Below are positions 1 through 8,573 of a stretch of 64,000 bases of DNA, in pieces. A model generated the notes under the pieces. It was not told the origin of the DNA. It saw only the letters and a list, made by a program, of their open reading frames with translations, and did not search any database. The stretch covers positions 1,178,001-1,242,000 of the forward strand of contig CBDHCD010000003.1 of the NCBI GenBank assembly GCA_965260995.1, given 5' to 3'. The translations under genes were made by a program, and so were the position numbers. How positions within the stretch are numbered: the first letter of the stretch is position 1; each line of letters starts with the position of its first letter. Source of the stretch: JBBROS01 sp965260995 (GTDB lineage: Bacteria > Pseudomonadota > Alphaproteobacteria > Acetobacterales > Acetobacteraceae).

Positions 1-214
1 GATGGGGGCGAGCCAGCGGGCGTTCGCGCGCTGCCGCCTGCCGCCGGCGCTCGCGGCCCAGGTCGCGCGGCTGCCCAGGCGCAAGCACAAGCCGCGGCGC
101 CCGTGGCAATCCCTGTTGGACGAGCCGACGTTGCGCCGGCTGCGGCGGACCGACAAGACGGCCTACCACGCGGAGCGCGCCGAGCGCGTCTTGCGCGCCG
201 CCGGCATGGCCTGA
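1..214 (+). CDS. 3' end of unknown gene, runs off the window start
   Basis: An open frame enters from the left edge and stops at 212-214, two bases before the GTG of the next gene, so the two are probably one operon. The visible tail is very basic (Arg/Lys rich, ending RVLRAAGMA) and has no motif I recognise. Given the neighbour it may be the last part of a recombinase-cassette protein, but that is inference only. Confidence 0.4.
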   Translation, partial: MGASQRAFARCRLPPALAAQVARLPRRKHKPRRPWQSLLDEPTLRRLRRTDKTAYHAERAERVLRAAGMA

Positions 215-216
215 CC

Positions 217-1746
217 GTGAGCAATACGGCCCCGGCTCGAACCCGAACCTGCTTCCGCTGCGGCCGGGACTTCGCGGGCGGGGCAGGGCGCGTGGTCGGC
301 GGCAAGCCTGCCTGCCCATCCTGCGGCAACGCGCTGCGCCCGACGGTCGGGTGCGTGGCCTGCGGCCGGGCTACAAAGCGGCCGAGCCGGTCGGACATCC
401 ACGGCGGCCTCGTGTGCGAGCCCTGCGCGAGGCGGAGCACCCACGCGACCTGCCGGTGCTGTAGACGGCACCGCAAGGTGGCCCGGCGAGACGACCAGGG
501 CCGGCCGCTCTGCGCGGCCTGTGGGACCAATAGCCCAGTGACCCACGCCTGCCCAAGCTGCGGCAGAGAGGCGCCCGGCGCGGGCGCGGCCTGCTGCCAC
601 GACTGCGCGCTGGCCGGCCGGGTCGCGCGTCGCGTCGAGGCCGAGGTGGAGGGGATCGCTCCGCAATGGGCACGCAGCCTGTTCGTCGCGTTCTGCGCCT
701 CCGACGATCTGCGCAAGGCTCGGGGCGACATGGACCGGCACATCGGCACCTATGCCGTTTTCTTCCGCGCGCTCGGCACGCAGTTCCCCGACGCCGCTGC
801 GGTCACGCAGGCGCGGCTGCTCGGCCTGCACGGCGCGGACGGCCTGCGGCGGCAGTTCCAGGCCGTCCGCTTCCTGGTCAAGCGCCTGTCGCTGCCTTGG
901 GACGCGTTGCTCGCTGAGGAGATCACGGAGGGCGCGCGCATCGAGGCAGCCCTGGCGGCCGCGGAGGGCAAGCCCTGGGCGGAGGACTTGGCTGCCTACC
1001 GGCTGAACCTGTCCCTGGGCAGGTTGGTGACGGCCCGGACGGAACGCCTGTACGTCGCCGCGGCGGCGGACCTTCTCGCCGGCTCGGGCATTGAGCGAGC
1101 GGCGGAGCTGACCCAGGCACACCTGAGACGGCACCTGCGCCGCAAGCCGGGCCAGGCGGCGAACCTGGCGCGCTTCCTGGCCTGGGTGACCGAGACCGCC
1201 GGGCAGCGCTTCGCGAGGAGGCGCAAGCGGCCGACCAGGGCACGCGCCCGGGAACGAGCCATCGTGGGACGGTCGGCCGCTCTCCTGGCGTGCCTGGACG
1301 CCGCAACCGATCCGCGGGAGGGCAGGGCGCTGTTGGCCGCCGCGATCTCGGTTGTCCACGGGGTGCCGCTGCTCCACGTCCTCGCGCTCCGGGCGTCGGA
1401 CGCGACCGAGCGAAAGGACAGCTTGCGGCTCCGGACAGGGAAGGCTGAGGTCGCCCTGACTGGCCTCCTGGCGGACACCTACAGGCGGTTCGCGGCGCGG
1501 CAGGGTCCGTATGCCTTTGCAGGCCGGACCATCATACAGCCGCTCTCCGCACCCGCGGTGGACCATCACCTTCGGGCGATCGGGCTGCCGTCCATCAAGG
1601 GCCAGCTACGCCGTCCTCGGCACAAGCGCGCCTATGTGCTACGTCCGTACTCAGGCCTCCCCTCATTTTCAGATCGCACCGAACATCTCGCGGAAGATCG
1701 GTTGTGCCACCAGCATGTGGGCGAACTGTTCGACCAGGGGCCATAG
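217..1746 (+). pseudogene. zinc-ribbon protein with degenerate tyrosine-integrase-like C-terminus, 3' end replaced by IS4 debris
   Basis: Start chosen at GTG 217, just after the upstream stop. The first ~140 residues carry at least seven CxxC knuckles (CFRCG, CPSCG, CVACG, CEPC, CAACG, CPSCG and a CC pair), i.e. repeated zinc ribbons. The rest is helical. Around residues 370-470 the pattern LLAAAISVVHG...LLHVLALRASD resembles the first part of a tyrosine-recombinase catalytic fold, but no convincing R-H-R-Y set is visible. Homology appears to end near 1630, where sequence antiparallel to an IS4 transposase begins, so the last ~35 codons are read-through. Role inferred: accessory DNA-binding partner of a site-specific recombinase. 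Confidence 0.5.
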
Positions 1747-2013
1747 GCGATGCTCTGGCATGGTGGGGATGAGTTCATAGAGCATGCTGCCTTGGCGAAA
1801 CAGCGAGTGGGTGCGCCGCGTGCTCGTGTTGGATTTGAGGTGCCGGTCGTAGCCGAGCGCCTCGCCGGCCGTGCCGAGCAGGGTGAGCAGCACGACGGCG
1901 AAGGCGTTGATCAGCCACAGGCGGTCGCGCCGATCAGGAGTGCTGACGTGCATCGCGCCCATCCCCATGCCGGAGCGCAGGTCCTTGGTGTCGCGGAACG
2001 CGCCCTCAATGGC
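1669..2013 (-). pseudogene. IS4-family transposase, C-terminal remnant
   Basis: The minus frame reads IEGAFRDTKDLRSGMGM then LWLINAFAVVLLTLLGTAGEALGYDRHLK-like sequence, typical of the C-terminal end of IS4-group DDE transposases, where the Glu of IEGAFRDTK is the third catalytic residue. An in-frame TAG (minus strand of 2014-2016) precedes it and nothing upstream matches, so only the last ~115 codons survive. The remnant interrupts the zinc-ribbon gene on its left. Confidence 0.6.
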
Positions 2014-2140
2014 CTAATCGCAAATGATAAGTTCTGCCTGACGCGCGTGGGGCGGCTGCGGCTGAGTTGGCCCCGAGCGGGGGGGTTGCGGCTGACGCCG
2101 GCCCACACTCCCGGTGGGGTCACTCACCGCGGAGGAGAGC

Positions 2141-2317
2141 ATGGCGCGGCAGCGCAGGTGGCAGGTCCGGCGCACGGGCATGCCGACGACGGACGGCCAG
2201 CAGCGCTGGGACCGGGCCTACCAACTCCTCCTGCACTGGGCGGTGGCGAGTTCGCCACCCACGTCGGCGGAGGTGCCGGCTTCCCCGATCCCGCCGGAGA
2301 TGTACCCATGCGCGTAG
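2141..2317 (+). CDS. 58-aa protein coupled to serine recombinase
   Basis: The ATG at 2141 follows a strong GGAGGAG Shine-Dalgarno sequence (2131-2137). The stop at 2315-2317 overlaps the first codons of the serine recombinase (ATG 2308), an arrangement typical of translational coupling. The protein is Arg-rich at the N-terminus, with an aromatic core (RWDRAYQLLLHWA) and a Pro-rich tail. I recognise no family. A recombination directionality or accessory factor is possible but not shown. Confidence 0.5.
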   Translation: MARQRRWQVRRTGMPTTDGQQRWDRAYQLLLHWAVASSPPTSAEVPASPIPPEMYPCA

Positions 2318-2719
2318 CGATCTACGGCCGCGTCTCGACCGGCCACCAAGTCGAGCACCAGACCATTGACCAGCAACTTGAACGTCTGACCGCACACGCC
2401 CGCGCGCGTGCTGCCGAGGGCTGGACGCTCGATCCGGCCCACGTGTTCCGCGACGACGGCTATAGCGGTGCCGCGCTGGCGCGTCCCGGGCTCGACCGCC
2501 TGCGCGACGCCGTCAAAGGCCGCGAGGTCGACCGCGTGCTCGTCACCGCGCCCGACCGCCTCGCGCGCAACTACGTGCACCAGATGGTGCTTCTGGAGGA
2601 ATGGGCGCGCGCCAGGTCCACGGTTGAGTTCCTGGACCGGCCCATGAACGACGACCCGCACGACCATCTGCTGCTGCAGATCCGCGGCGCCGTGGCCGAA
2701 TACGAGTGTCGCTGCCAGG
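2308..2719 (+). pseudogene. serine recombinase (resolvase/invertase), N-terminal part only
   Basis: The ATG at 2308 begins MRVAIYGRVSTGHQ, the resolvase N-terminal motif in which the Ser of RVST is the nucleophile. It is followed by YSGAALARPGLDRLRD and DRLARN with the conserved Arg residues, and by LLLQIRGAVAEYE, which leads into the long E-helix. After EYE (about 2706) homology is lost and an ISNCY-type element begins, so the DNA-binding and zinc-ribbon parts of this large serine recombinase are missing. It is coupled to the 58-aa ORF upstream. Confidence 0.75.
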
Positions 2720-4136
2720 TAGAGATGTCATGGCGCGTGCAAAGTAGAGGTGGCACTGGGGCCAATTCCAGACGGCGCGCCAGGTGCCTCCAAGTTGTTC
2801 ACCGCCCGGCGCCGACCCGCCGCACCCCGCCGCTTGCTGTCCGGAAACGCCGCCTGCTGCGCCTTCACATGCGCCAGCGCCTCGCTCAGCCGCTTGTTCT
2901 CCACCACCGCGCCAGTCCCGACCGTCCGCAGCTTGTCAAAGACCCGGAACGGCAAGTCCGCGCCCCCGTGCCGCACCGCGAACCGCCCGTCCGGGTAGTT
3001 CACCACCTCCACCGTTTTGCGCACCAGCCCGCGCGCCACCGCCGTCGGTTCCAGCAGCAACATCATGCAGTCGTAGTGCAGCACCAGGTTCGCCGTCACC
3101 GTCCGCTCCTCCCGCCAAGCCAGAACCTCGTCCAGGTCGTCGCCCGCCGACACCAGCCGGTGCAGGTCCTTGGCAACCAGCGGCTCCCGGCCAAAGCGCG
3201 CGTTGTAGCCCGCCACGAACCCGGGCAGCCACGCATTGCCCGCCTCCACCCCCGTCACGCCCGCAAGGCGCAGCTCCTTCACCAGCCGGTCCTGCAAGGT
3301 CCCGAACGCCCGCTCCACACGCCCCTTCGCCTGCGGGCTGTTCGCGCAGATGATGTCGATGTTCAGCTCGCACAAAGCACGGCCGAACTGCGTCACCTCG
3401 TCACCCTTGGCGCCGGGATGATTGACCCGGAAGACCCCGTGCTTGTCCGAGTAGAACGCTACAGGTTTGCCGTGCGCCTCCAGGTAGGACTGCACTGCAA
3501 CGAAGTAGGAAAACGCCGACTCACTCGCAACAAACTGCAGCAGCATCAAACGGCTGGTCGCGTCGTCCCCGAACGCCAGCAACGTGCAGCCGGGACCGCG
3601 GCCCTCGAACCAGGCGTGTTCGGACCCGTCAATCTGAACCAACTCGCCCACGCACTCGCGCCGGCGCCGCGGCTGGTGCGGCGAGGGCAGGCGCGCGCGC
3701 CGGTCCAGCCACAGCCCGTCCGCCACCATCCAGCCCCCAGCGTTTCGCGCGACACCGTGCAGCCGTGCCGTTCAGCCAACTTCTCCGCCGCAAGCGTCGG
3801 ACCAAAATCGCTGTAATGCTCACGCACCAGGCTCATGGCTAGCTGCCGCACCGCGTCCGGCAACCGCCGGTTGCTCGGCTTGCCACGCCGCTTGGAAATC
3901 AGGCTCGCCGCGCCAGCCTCCCGTATGCCCCGCAACAGGCGGAACACCTGCCGACGCGACCGGCCCAGCAGCCCGCAGGCGTCGGCCACGCGCAGCCGCC
4001 CGGATTGCACCCGCAGCAACACCTCAAGCTGATCGAACTCGCGCCTGCTCATAGAAATGATCGCCACAACCAGCCTCCTACGGCACAACTGCCGGGAAGG
4101 GTGCCATCTCTACCTGGCACAAGGGTGACGTCTCTA
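2720..4136. mobile_element. ISNCY (IS1202-like) element interrupting the serine recombinase
   Basis: Both ends carry nested repeats in inverted orientation: an outer TAGAGAYGTCAY motif (2720 on the left, 4136 on the right, read inward) and an inner TAGAGRTGGCAC motif about 24 bp further in. Between them lies one minus-strand transposase gene. The exact left boundary could be as far out as 2707. I see no clear target duplication. Confidence 0.6.
2728..4052 (-). pseudogene. ISNCY-family transposase with one frameshift
   Basis: The N-terminal part (from ATG 4052, MSRREFDQLEVLL) holds a helix-turn-helix with SRRQVFRLLR and ends ...GCTVSRETL. The remainder lies in another frame from about 3735 (MVADGLWLDRRARLP) and carries the DDE core: QIDGSEH, FYSDKHGVFR and SPQAKGRVERAFGTLQDR. 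The shift sits in a run of five G around 3737-3741; one added base would rejoin the frames as SRETL-x-GWMVADG. It therefore looks like a mutated copy, although slippage in the run is possible. Members of this family are normally a single ORF of about 430-450 residues, which fits the joined length. Confidence 0.7.
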
Positions 4137-4236
4137 TATTGCGCTTACATACGAGCGCACGTTGATCCGGTATTATGTAGCACCCGCCACCACAGGAAAG
4201 TAGAGCCTAAGCTGCCCTCGCCGTAAAATTGCGGTC

Positions 4237-4674
4237 ATGGAAGCAACCAGCCCCGTCCTATCCGGCCTTATTCGCAAGCGTTCCGAGATGTCAGGGGAAG
4301 CGGACAGACTTGCAACTCAGTTAGCAGCGATTGGCGCGAACGTCGCCCATCTCGACGCGGTGATCGGCCTGTTCGATCCGGCCTTCGACTTGGCGACCAT
4401 TCGCCCCAAGCGCCCCCGCACATCCGACGCGACCAAGCCGGGCGAAATGAGCCGGTTCGTGCTGGACGCGCTGCGGGAGGCAGGGGAGCCGGTGCCCACG
4501 GCCGTCATAGCCGCCCGGCTGATGGCGGAACGGTGCATGGACGATCAGGACCGCAAGCTCGTGCGGGCCGTCTCGAAGCGGGTGGGCATGACACTGCGGC
4601 ACCAGGAACGGCGGGGCACGGTGCGGTCACAGCCGGGACCAGGACGGACAATGTTGTGGGAGGTGGCAAGTTAA
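4237..4674 (+). CDS. 145-aa hypothetical protein, coiled-coil plus winged-helix-like
   Basis: The ATG at 4237 has only a weak upstream SD. Residues ~5-45 are a likely coiled coil (LIRKRSEMSGEADRLATQLAAIGANVAHLDAVI). Residues ~65-140 look like a winged-helix module with VPTAVIAARLMAERCMD as the recognition-helix region and a basic wing (RRGTVRSQPGPGRTMLWEV). This layout is common in small proteins next to transposon cargo. I infer DNA binding and cannot name a function. It sits alone between the ISNCY element and the next gene, 84 bp upstream of it. Confidence 0.55.
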   Translation: MEATSPVLSGLIRKRSEMSGEADRLATQLAAIGANVAHLDAVIGLFDPAFDLATIRPKRPRTSDATKPGEMSRFVLDALREAGEPVPTAVIAARLMAERCMDDQDRKLVRAVSKRVGMTLRHQERRGTVRSQPGPGRTMLWEVAS

Positions 4675-4758
4675 CTGAAGGTCAACCAACGAGTGGCACG
4701 CCGCTAGAATCGGGGTATAAAGCTGCCATATCAAGGAAGTCTCTTCAAGGAAAGCAGA

Positions 4759-5082
4759 GTGCCAGACGATAACGGACGCATTCGAGAGAGTGACCTTGTT
4801 GTTCCCGCTCTTCGATTGGCAGCGGCAAAGCCGAATGGCTTCATCAGCACCGCTGATCTCATACCAGCTTTAGAGGAACTGTTTCAGCCAAGCGGCAGAG
4901 ACAACGAAATTCTTGAAGGGCGATCTGACACTATCTTCTCACAAAAAGTTCGCAATCTCGTTTCTCATCGTAAGTCCAATTTCATTGCATCAGGTTACGC
5001 TGATTATGACGATGAGCTTCGGGGTATTGCGATTACTCCGAAAGGTCGCCTCCTGCTCGACTCTATAAGTCAAGGTGAGTAG
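4759..5082 (+). CDS. winged-helix protein resembling the Mrr N-terminal domain
   Basis: Start is GTG 4759 behind a CAAGGAAAG SD. The 107-residue protein reads IRESDLVVPALRLAAAKPNG near the start and ITPKGRLLLDSI at the end, the pattern of the Mrr-type N-terminal winged helix (helices, SxxKVRNLVSHRK, basic wing, ITPKGR). No nuclease domain follows. Base composition is visibly less GC-rich than the surroundings, suggesting recent transfer. Its 3' end overlaps the convergent methyltransferase gene by 13 bp, so the pair probably travels together. Confidence 0.55.
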   Translation: MPDDNGRIRESDLVVPALRLAAAKPNGFISTADLIPALEELFQPSGRDNEILEGRSDTIFSQKVRNLVSHRKSNFIASGYADYDDELRGIAITPKGRLLLDSISQGE

Positions 5083-5666
5083 CGTGCTTTATACCCTGGC
5101 GTAAACCAAGCCAATTCAGTTGGGCCAGCATGGTTCTTGTCCCATACAAACCAAGCATAAGCGGTCGTGCCGCTGCCGGTCCTCTGCGCATCTTTAGGAT
5201 AAAACGTGATACGCTCACTGAACGTCCATACCCGACTTGGAGGATGTTTATGGAAAATAGTGCGCGCTCTGTTTGCCCCTTCTAAGAAAGCGAGGCGCAA
5301 CAGCAAGGCAAATTTATGCTCTGCTTGACCAAGAGCTTTAGCCACGAAGCCTTCCGCACTGTTGAAAGGTGGATTGGTGATAATGTTGGCATAGCGCCGC
5401 CTGGTGCCGAGAAAGTCGTGCCCAATCTCACCATAGCCACGGTCGTAAAGATCGGAGCTGGCAACGGGACTTCCGGTTTCAGTTAGAACGTCGGACATGG
5501 CTCCGTCGCCGCACGCGCATTCCCAGATGTCTCCTTTGAACGGCTCGTTCTCAATCAACGCAAACGTTGCCCATCGAGGCGTTGGGTAGAAATCTGGCCC
5601 ATCAAGATCGGCGAACCGCTTGGTTGCCGGTTTGTAGCCGCCGTTCAGGTTGTAAGTGCTGTCCAC
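5070..5666 (-). CDS. orphan DNA adenine-methyltransferase-like protein (NPPF motif)
   Basis: Start GTG 5666 with GAGGACAG upstream. The 198-residue protein has a SAM-binding loop (WECACGDGAMSDVL, residues ~50-62) and a motif IV of ITNPPFNSAE (residues ~97-106), the (N/D)PP(Y/F) signature of amino-methyltransferases acting on adenine N6. No target-recognition domain is obvious and there is no nuclease partner. Small NPPF methyltransferases of this kind are frequent in phages and integrated elements. DNA methylation is inferred from the motif. Like its convergent neighbour it is less GC-rich than the region. Confidence 0.65.
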   Translation of the reverse strand: MDSTYNLNGGYKPATKRFADLDGPDFYPTPRWATFALIENEPFKGDIWECACGDGAMSDVLTETGSPVASSDLYDRGYGEIGHDFLGTRRRYANIITNPPFNSAEGFVAKALGQAEHKFALLLRLAFLEGANRARTIFHKHPPSRVWTFSERITFYPKDAQRTGSGTTAYAWFVWDKNHAGPTELAWFTPGYKARYSP

Positions 5667-5784
5667 TCTGCTGTCCTCAAGCCTGCGTTCCGTGAACGAT
5701 AAGGACGGAAACGGCTAGGGCAACATCCTTGTGAATCAATAGCTTGAACAATGCGTTATGTAACCGGGGCAGATTCCTGGGCAA

Positions 5785-6220
5785 TCAGGCCGGGGGTGTG
5801 GCCTGACGGATCAGGTCTGGAAGCGCCGGGACGGTGATGGCGCTTGGGACGTGCAAGCGATCGCCGAGGTAGCGGAAGAACGACACGCCCAGCTTGCGGC
5901 AGGTCTTCATCAGGCCGAGCGTGACGTCGCGCGCCGTGCGTCCTGCCGTGCTCATGGTGCCGCCGGAGATCTTACGCTTGGTGACGCAGGCGCGGATGTC
6001 GTTCTCCGAACCGTTGGTGTGCAGCGGGATTTCGGGACGCTCGATCACCCGCAGCAGCTCGGCCTTGCGCCGATACAGACGGGCCAGCAGCCGGTCCAGG
6101 GTGGCGTGGTCGGTTTGGCGCCTGAAAATGCGGTCGAAGCGCGCCCGCAGCGCCGCGGCCCGCCGTGGGCAAGGATCGCCTGCCCAGGCCTTCAGGTCGG
6201 CATACAGCCATATGTGGACA
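5785..6220 (-). pseudogene. IS66 transposase, C-terminal part
   Basis: The minus frame reads WLYADLKAWAGDP, LRARFDRIFRR and then PLHTNGSENDIRACVTKRKISGG, the strongly conserved IS66 C-terminus in which the Glu of SENDIR belongs to the DDE triad. Upstream homology stops at about 6220 at the edge of the IS1111-type element. The missing N-terminal part is found at 9983-11218: its last residues RTLIW join directly to LYADLKAW here, so the gene was cut at one point. Confidence 0.8.
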
Positions 6221-6309
6221 TCGGGTAATCGCGGTCGGGAGCTTTGAGCGCTCATAGTGCTGCGATCCGGGCTCTGTCGCCCGGCGGTTCGCACATGGGA
6301 GGCTGCTCG

Positions 6310-7341
6310 ATGACCCGATTTGTTGGTTTGGACGTTTCGCAGAAGCTGACGGCGATCTGCGTCGTGGACGAGACCGGCCGCAGGCTGTGGCGCGGCCAGT
6401 GCGGCACGGACCCAGGGCAGATCGAGCGGATGGCGAGGGGGCATGCGGGAGAGGATGCCAAGATCGGTGTCGAGACCGGCCCCATGACGCCGTGGCTCGT
6501 GCACGAACTGCGCGGCCTGGGGCTTGACGTCACCTGCCTGGACGCCCGGCACGCCAGCGCCGCGCTCAAAATGCAGATGAACAAGACGGATCAGAACGAT
6601 GCCGAGGGCTTGGCGCAGATCATGCGCACGGGATGGTATCGGCCGGTGCACGTGAAGTCGCTTGACGCCCACCGGGCGCGTGCCCTGCTCGGTGCCCGGG
6701 CGCAGCTCGTCGGCATGACGACGCGGCTGTCGAACCACATCCGGGGCGTGCTCAAGACGTTCGGGATGCTGCCCGGCGCCATGCGCGGCCTACCGTTTGA
6801 CCGGCGTGTCGAGGAGTTGCTGGCCGACCGCGACGACCTGGCGCCGGTTGTCCGGCCCATGCTGGTGGCCTGGCGTCAGCTGCGCGAACAAGTTGCCGCC
6901 TTCGACAAGGAGGTGCGTGCATTGGCCAAGAAGGACCCGACCTGCCGCCTGCTGATGAGCGTGCCCGGCATCGGGGTCTTGTCCGTGCTGGCCTACGTGA
7001 GCACAGTCGAGGACCCGGCGCGCTTCGCCCGGTCGCGATCAGTGGGCGCGCACATGGGGCTGACGCCGCGGCAGTATCAATCGGGCGAGGTGGACCGCAG
7101 CGGCCGGATTTCGCGGTGCGGCGACACGCTGGCCCGCACGCTGCTGTATGAGGCGGCCGTCGTGCTGCTGACGCGGGTCAAGCGGGCCTCGCCGTTGAAG
7201 GATTGGGCGCAGGCGATCGCGAAGCGCTCCGGCCCCGGCAAGGCGCGCGTGGCTTTGGCCCGCAAGCTGTCGGTGATCCTGCACAGCATCTGGCGGTCCG
7301 GCGAGCCGTTCCGCTGGTCGGAGCAGGCCTCGGCGGCCTGA
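6310..7341 (+). CDS. IS110-family DEDD transposase
   Basis: The ATG at 6310 follows GGGAGGC. The 343-residue protein opens MTRFVGLDVSQKLTAICVVD (first catalytic Asp in GLDVS), then GVETGP with the Glu and NKTDQNDAEGLAQ with the two Asp of the RuvC-like DEDD domain. The C-terminal half carries LMSVPGIGVLSVLAYVSTVEDPARF and HMGLTPRQYQSG, including the transposase_20 region with its catalytic Ser. The reading frame is intact, so this copy may be active. It works by RNA-guided strand exchange in characterised relatives. Confidence 0.9.
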   Translation: MTRFVGLDVSQKLTAICVVDETGRRLWRGQCGTDPGQIERMARGHAGEDAKIGVETGPMTPWLVHELRGLGLDVTCLDARHASAALKMQMNKTDQNDAEGLAQIMRTGWYRPVHVKSLDAHRARALLGARAQLVGMTTRLSNHIRGVLKTFGMLPGAMRGLPFDRRVEELLADRDDLAPVVRPMLVAWRQLREQVAAFDKEVRALAKKDPTCRLLMSVPGIGVLSVLAYVSTVEDPARFARSRSVGAHMGLTPRQYQSGEVDRSGRISRCGDTLARTLLYEAAVVLLTRVKRASPLKDWAQAIAKRSGPGKARVALARKLSVILHSIWRSGEPFRWSEQASAA

Positions 7342-7595
7342 CCGAGCCCTGACAAGATCCACCCGCGCAAAACGGCGGCGCGGGTGCGGGTTGCCCACCG
7401 GGGCGAGGGTGCAGGCGAGCTGCGAGGGAGGCCGTTGGGCCGTGTGCGGTGCACGTGAGCCCGTTGTGGACATTGCAGCGCCTGTGCTTCGGACCAGATG
7501 TTGCGGCGGCAAACGCCGACCGCGGAGAGAACCGTGACCCCGGTATGGCGACAACAGCAGCAAGCAAAAGGCAGTTGACAGAGGAGGCGCGATTA
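7342..7595 (+). ncRNA. candidate bridge-RNA region at right end of IS1111-type element
   Basis: About 250 bases after the transposase stop contain no credible gene but several short inverted repeats (for example the CCGCGCAAAACGGCGGCGCGG stretch at 7363-7383 and the GGCAAACGCC stretch near 7516). They are bounded by the subterminal repeat at 7588. IS110-family elements encode a structured guide RNA in the longer noncoding end. No covariance evidence was available, so the call rests on position only. Confidence 0.3.
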
Positions 7596-7875
7596 GAGAA
7601 CGGCCCCCTCCTCGCAAGATGTTTTGCAGTGCTTTGATCAGATCGCTTGCGTCCATATGTCCGGCCTTTCGGTGCACTCGCACACGAGCGCTGGCCAAGA
7701 TGGTTTCCGCGACAAGGGTTCCAGACACCAGAGCGACCTCATAGAGGGCCAGTGGCTGTATCGGAGTGTCCCGCGTCGTGGATCGATTGATCGCACCATC
7801 TGCTTGTCATCTTGCAAGTTCCGGCATCAGCTCAGCACGGTTGCAGCTCAGGTGCTCCCCGTGTCTGGCCGATCT

Positions 7876-8571
7876 CTAGGCCGCGCCGGCCAAAGCGGCG
7901 GGCACAGGCGTTGCGGCGTAGGCCTCTCCTGTCAGCATCAGCTTCCACGCGATGCGCGCCGTCTTGTTGGCCAATGCCACGGCAGCCAACTTCGGCGACT
8001 TGCGCTTGAGCAGCCCGGCCAGCCAAGGCGACGCTCTTCCGTGGCGTTGCGCCTGCCGGATCACGGCCGTCGCCCCGACGACCAGCACGCTGCGCAGCCC
8101 CTCGTCGCCGGCTCGCGTGATGACGCCGAGCCTTACCTTGCCTGCGGTCGAGTGATCCCTGGGCGTCAAGCCGATCCAGGCCGCGAACTGTCGCCCTGAT
8201 CGGAATAGCTCGGGCTCTGGGGTTTTCATCGTCAGCAGCATCGCGCCAATCGGGCCAACGCCTGGGATCTTGGCGAGGCGCCGGCTGCACTCGTCCGCCT
8301 GATGCCGAGCCATGAGTTGGGCGTCGACCTCGTCGATCTGTGACTGCAGCTGCTCGTACTCTTTGGTCTGCATGGCAAACAGCTCCCGAGCCAAGGCGGG
8401 CAGGTTTTCATCGGCCTGGATACGCTCGAGCAGCGGAACAAGGTGGACCATGCCCTTCGCGGCGGTGAGGCCGAACTCGGCGGCATGGCCGCGGATGGCG
8501 TTGGCCAGCTGCGTGCGGTTGCGGATCAGCCGGTCGCGCACGCTGATCAGCATCAGGGCCGCCTGTTGCTC
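7876..8571 (-). pseudogene. IS110 transposase, C-terminal part
   Basis: The frame reads LISVRDRLIRNRTQLANAIRG, then CSRRLAKIPGVGPIGAMLLTMKTPEPELFRSGRQFAAWIGLTPRDHST, the IS116/IS110/IS902 C-terminal domain. Removing the IS5 element with one copy of the short target repeat joins this part in frame to 9562-9906, giving 115 + 231 codons including the stop. The transposase was therefore intact before IS5 inserted. Confidence 0.85.
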
Positions 8572-8573
8572 AG

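Larger units (their letters stand above)
6220..7600. mobile_element. IS110-family element, IS1111-like group
   Basis: This is a DEDD transposase gene (6310-7341) with short 5' and long 3' noncoding flanks. An 8-bp subterminal inverted repeat is visible: TAATCGCG at 6226-6233 and CGCGATTA at 7588-7595. Subterminal repeats and a long right-end noncoding segment are features of the IS1111 group. It lies exactly at the break in the IS66 transposase. Precise ends cannot be set by eye. Confidence 0.6.

Noticed and set aside
163..1569. Long minus-strand ORF of 468 codons opposite the zinc-ribbon gene
   Set aside because: High-GC shadow: repetitive Arg/Pro/Ala-rich composition, no domain, while the plus strand shows repeated CxxC motifs.
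4759..5666. Complete type II restriction-modification system
   Set aside because: No nuclease motif (PD-ExK or HNH) is visible in the partner, only a winged helix.
6244..6309. Upstream TTG start for the 6.3-kb IS110 transposase
   Set aside because: MTRFVGLDVS at 6310 is the conserved family start and has GGGAGGC before it.
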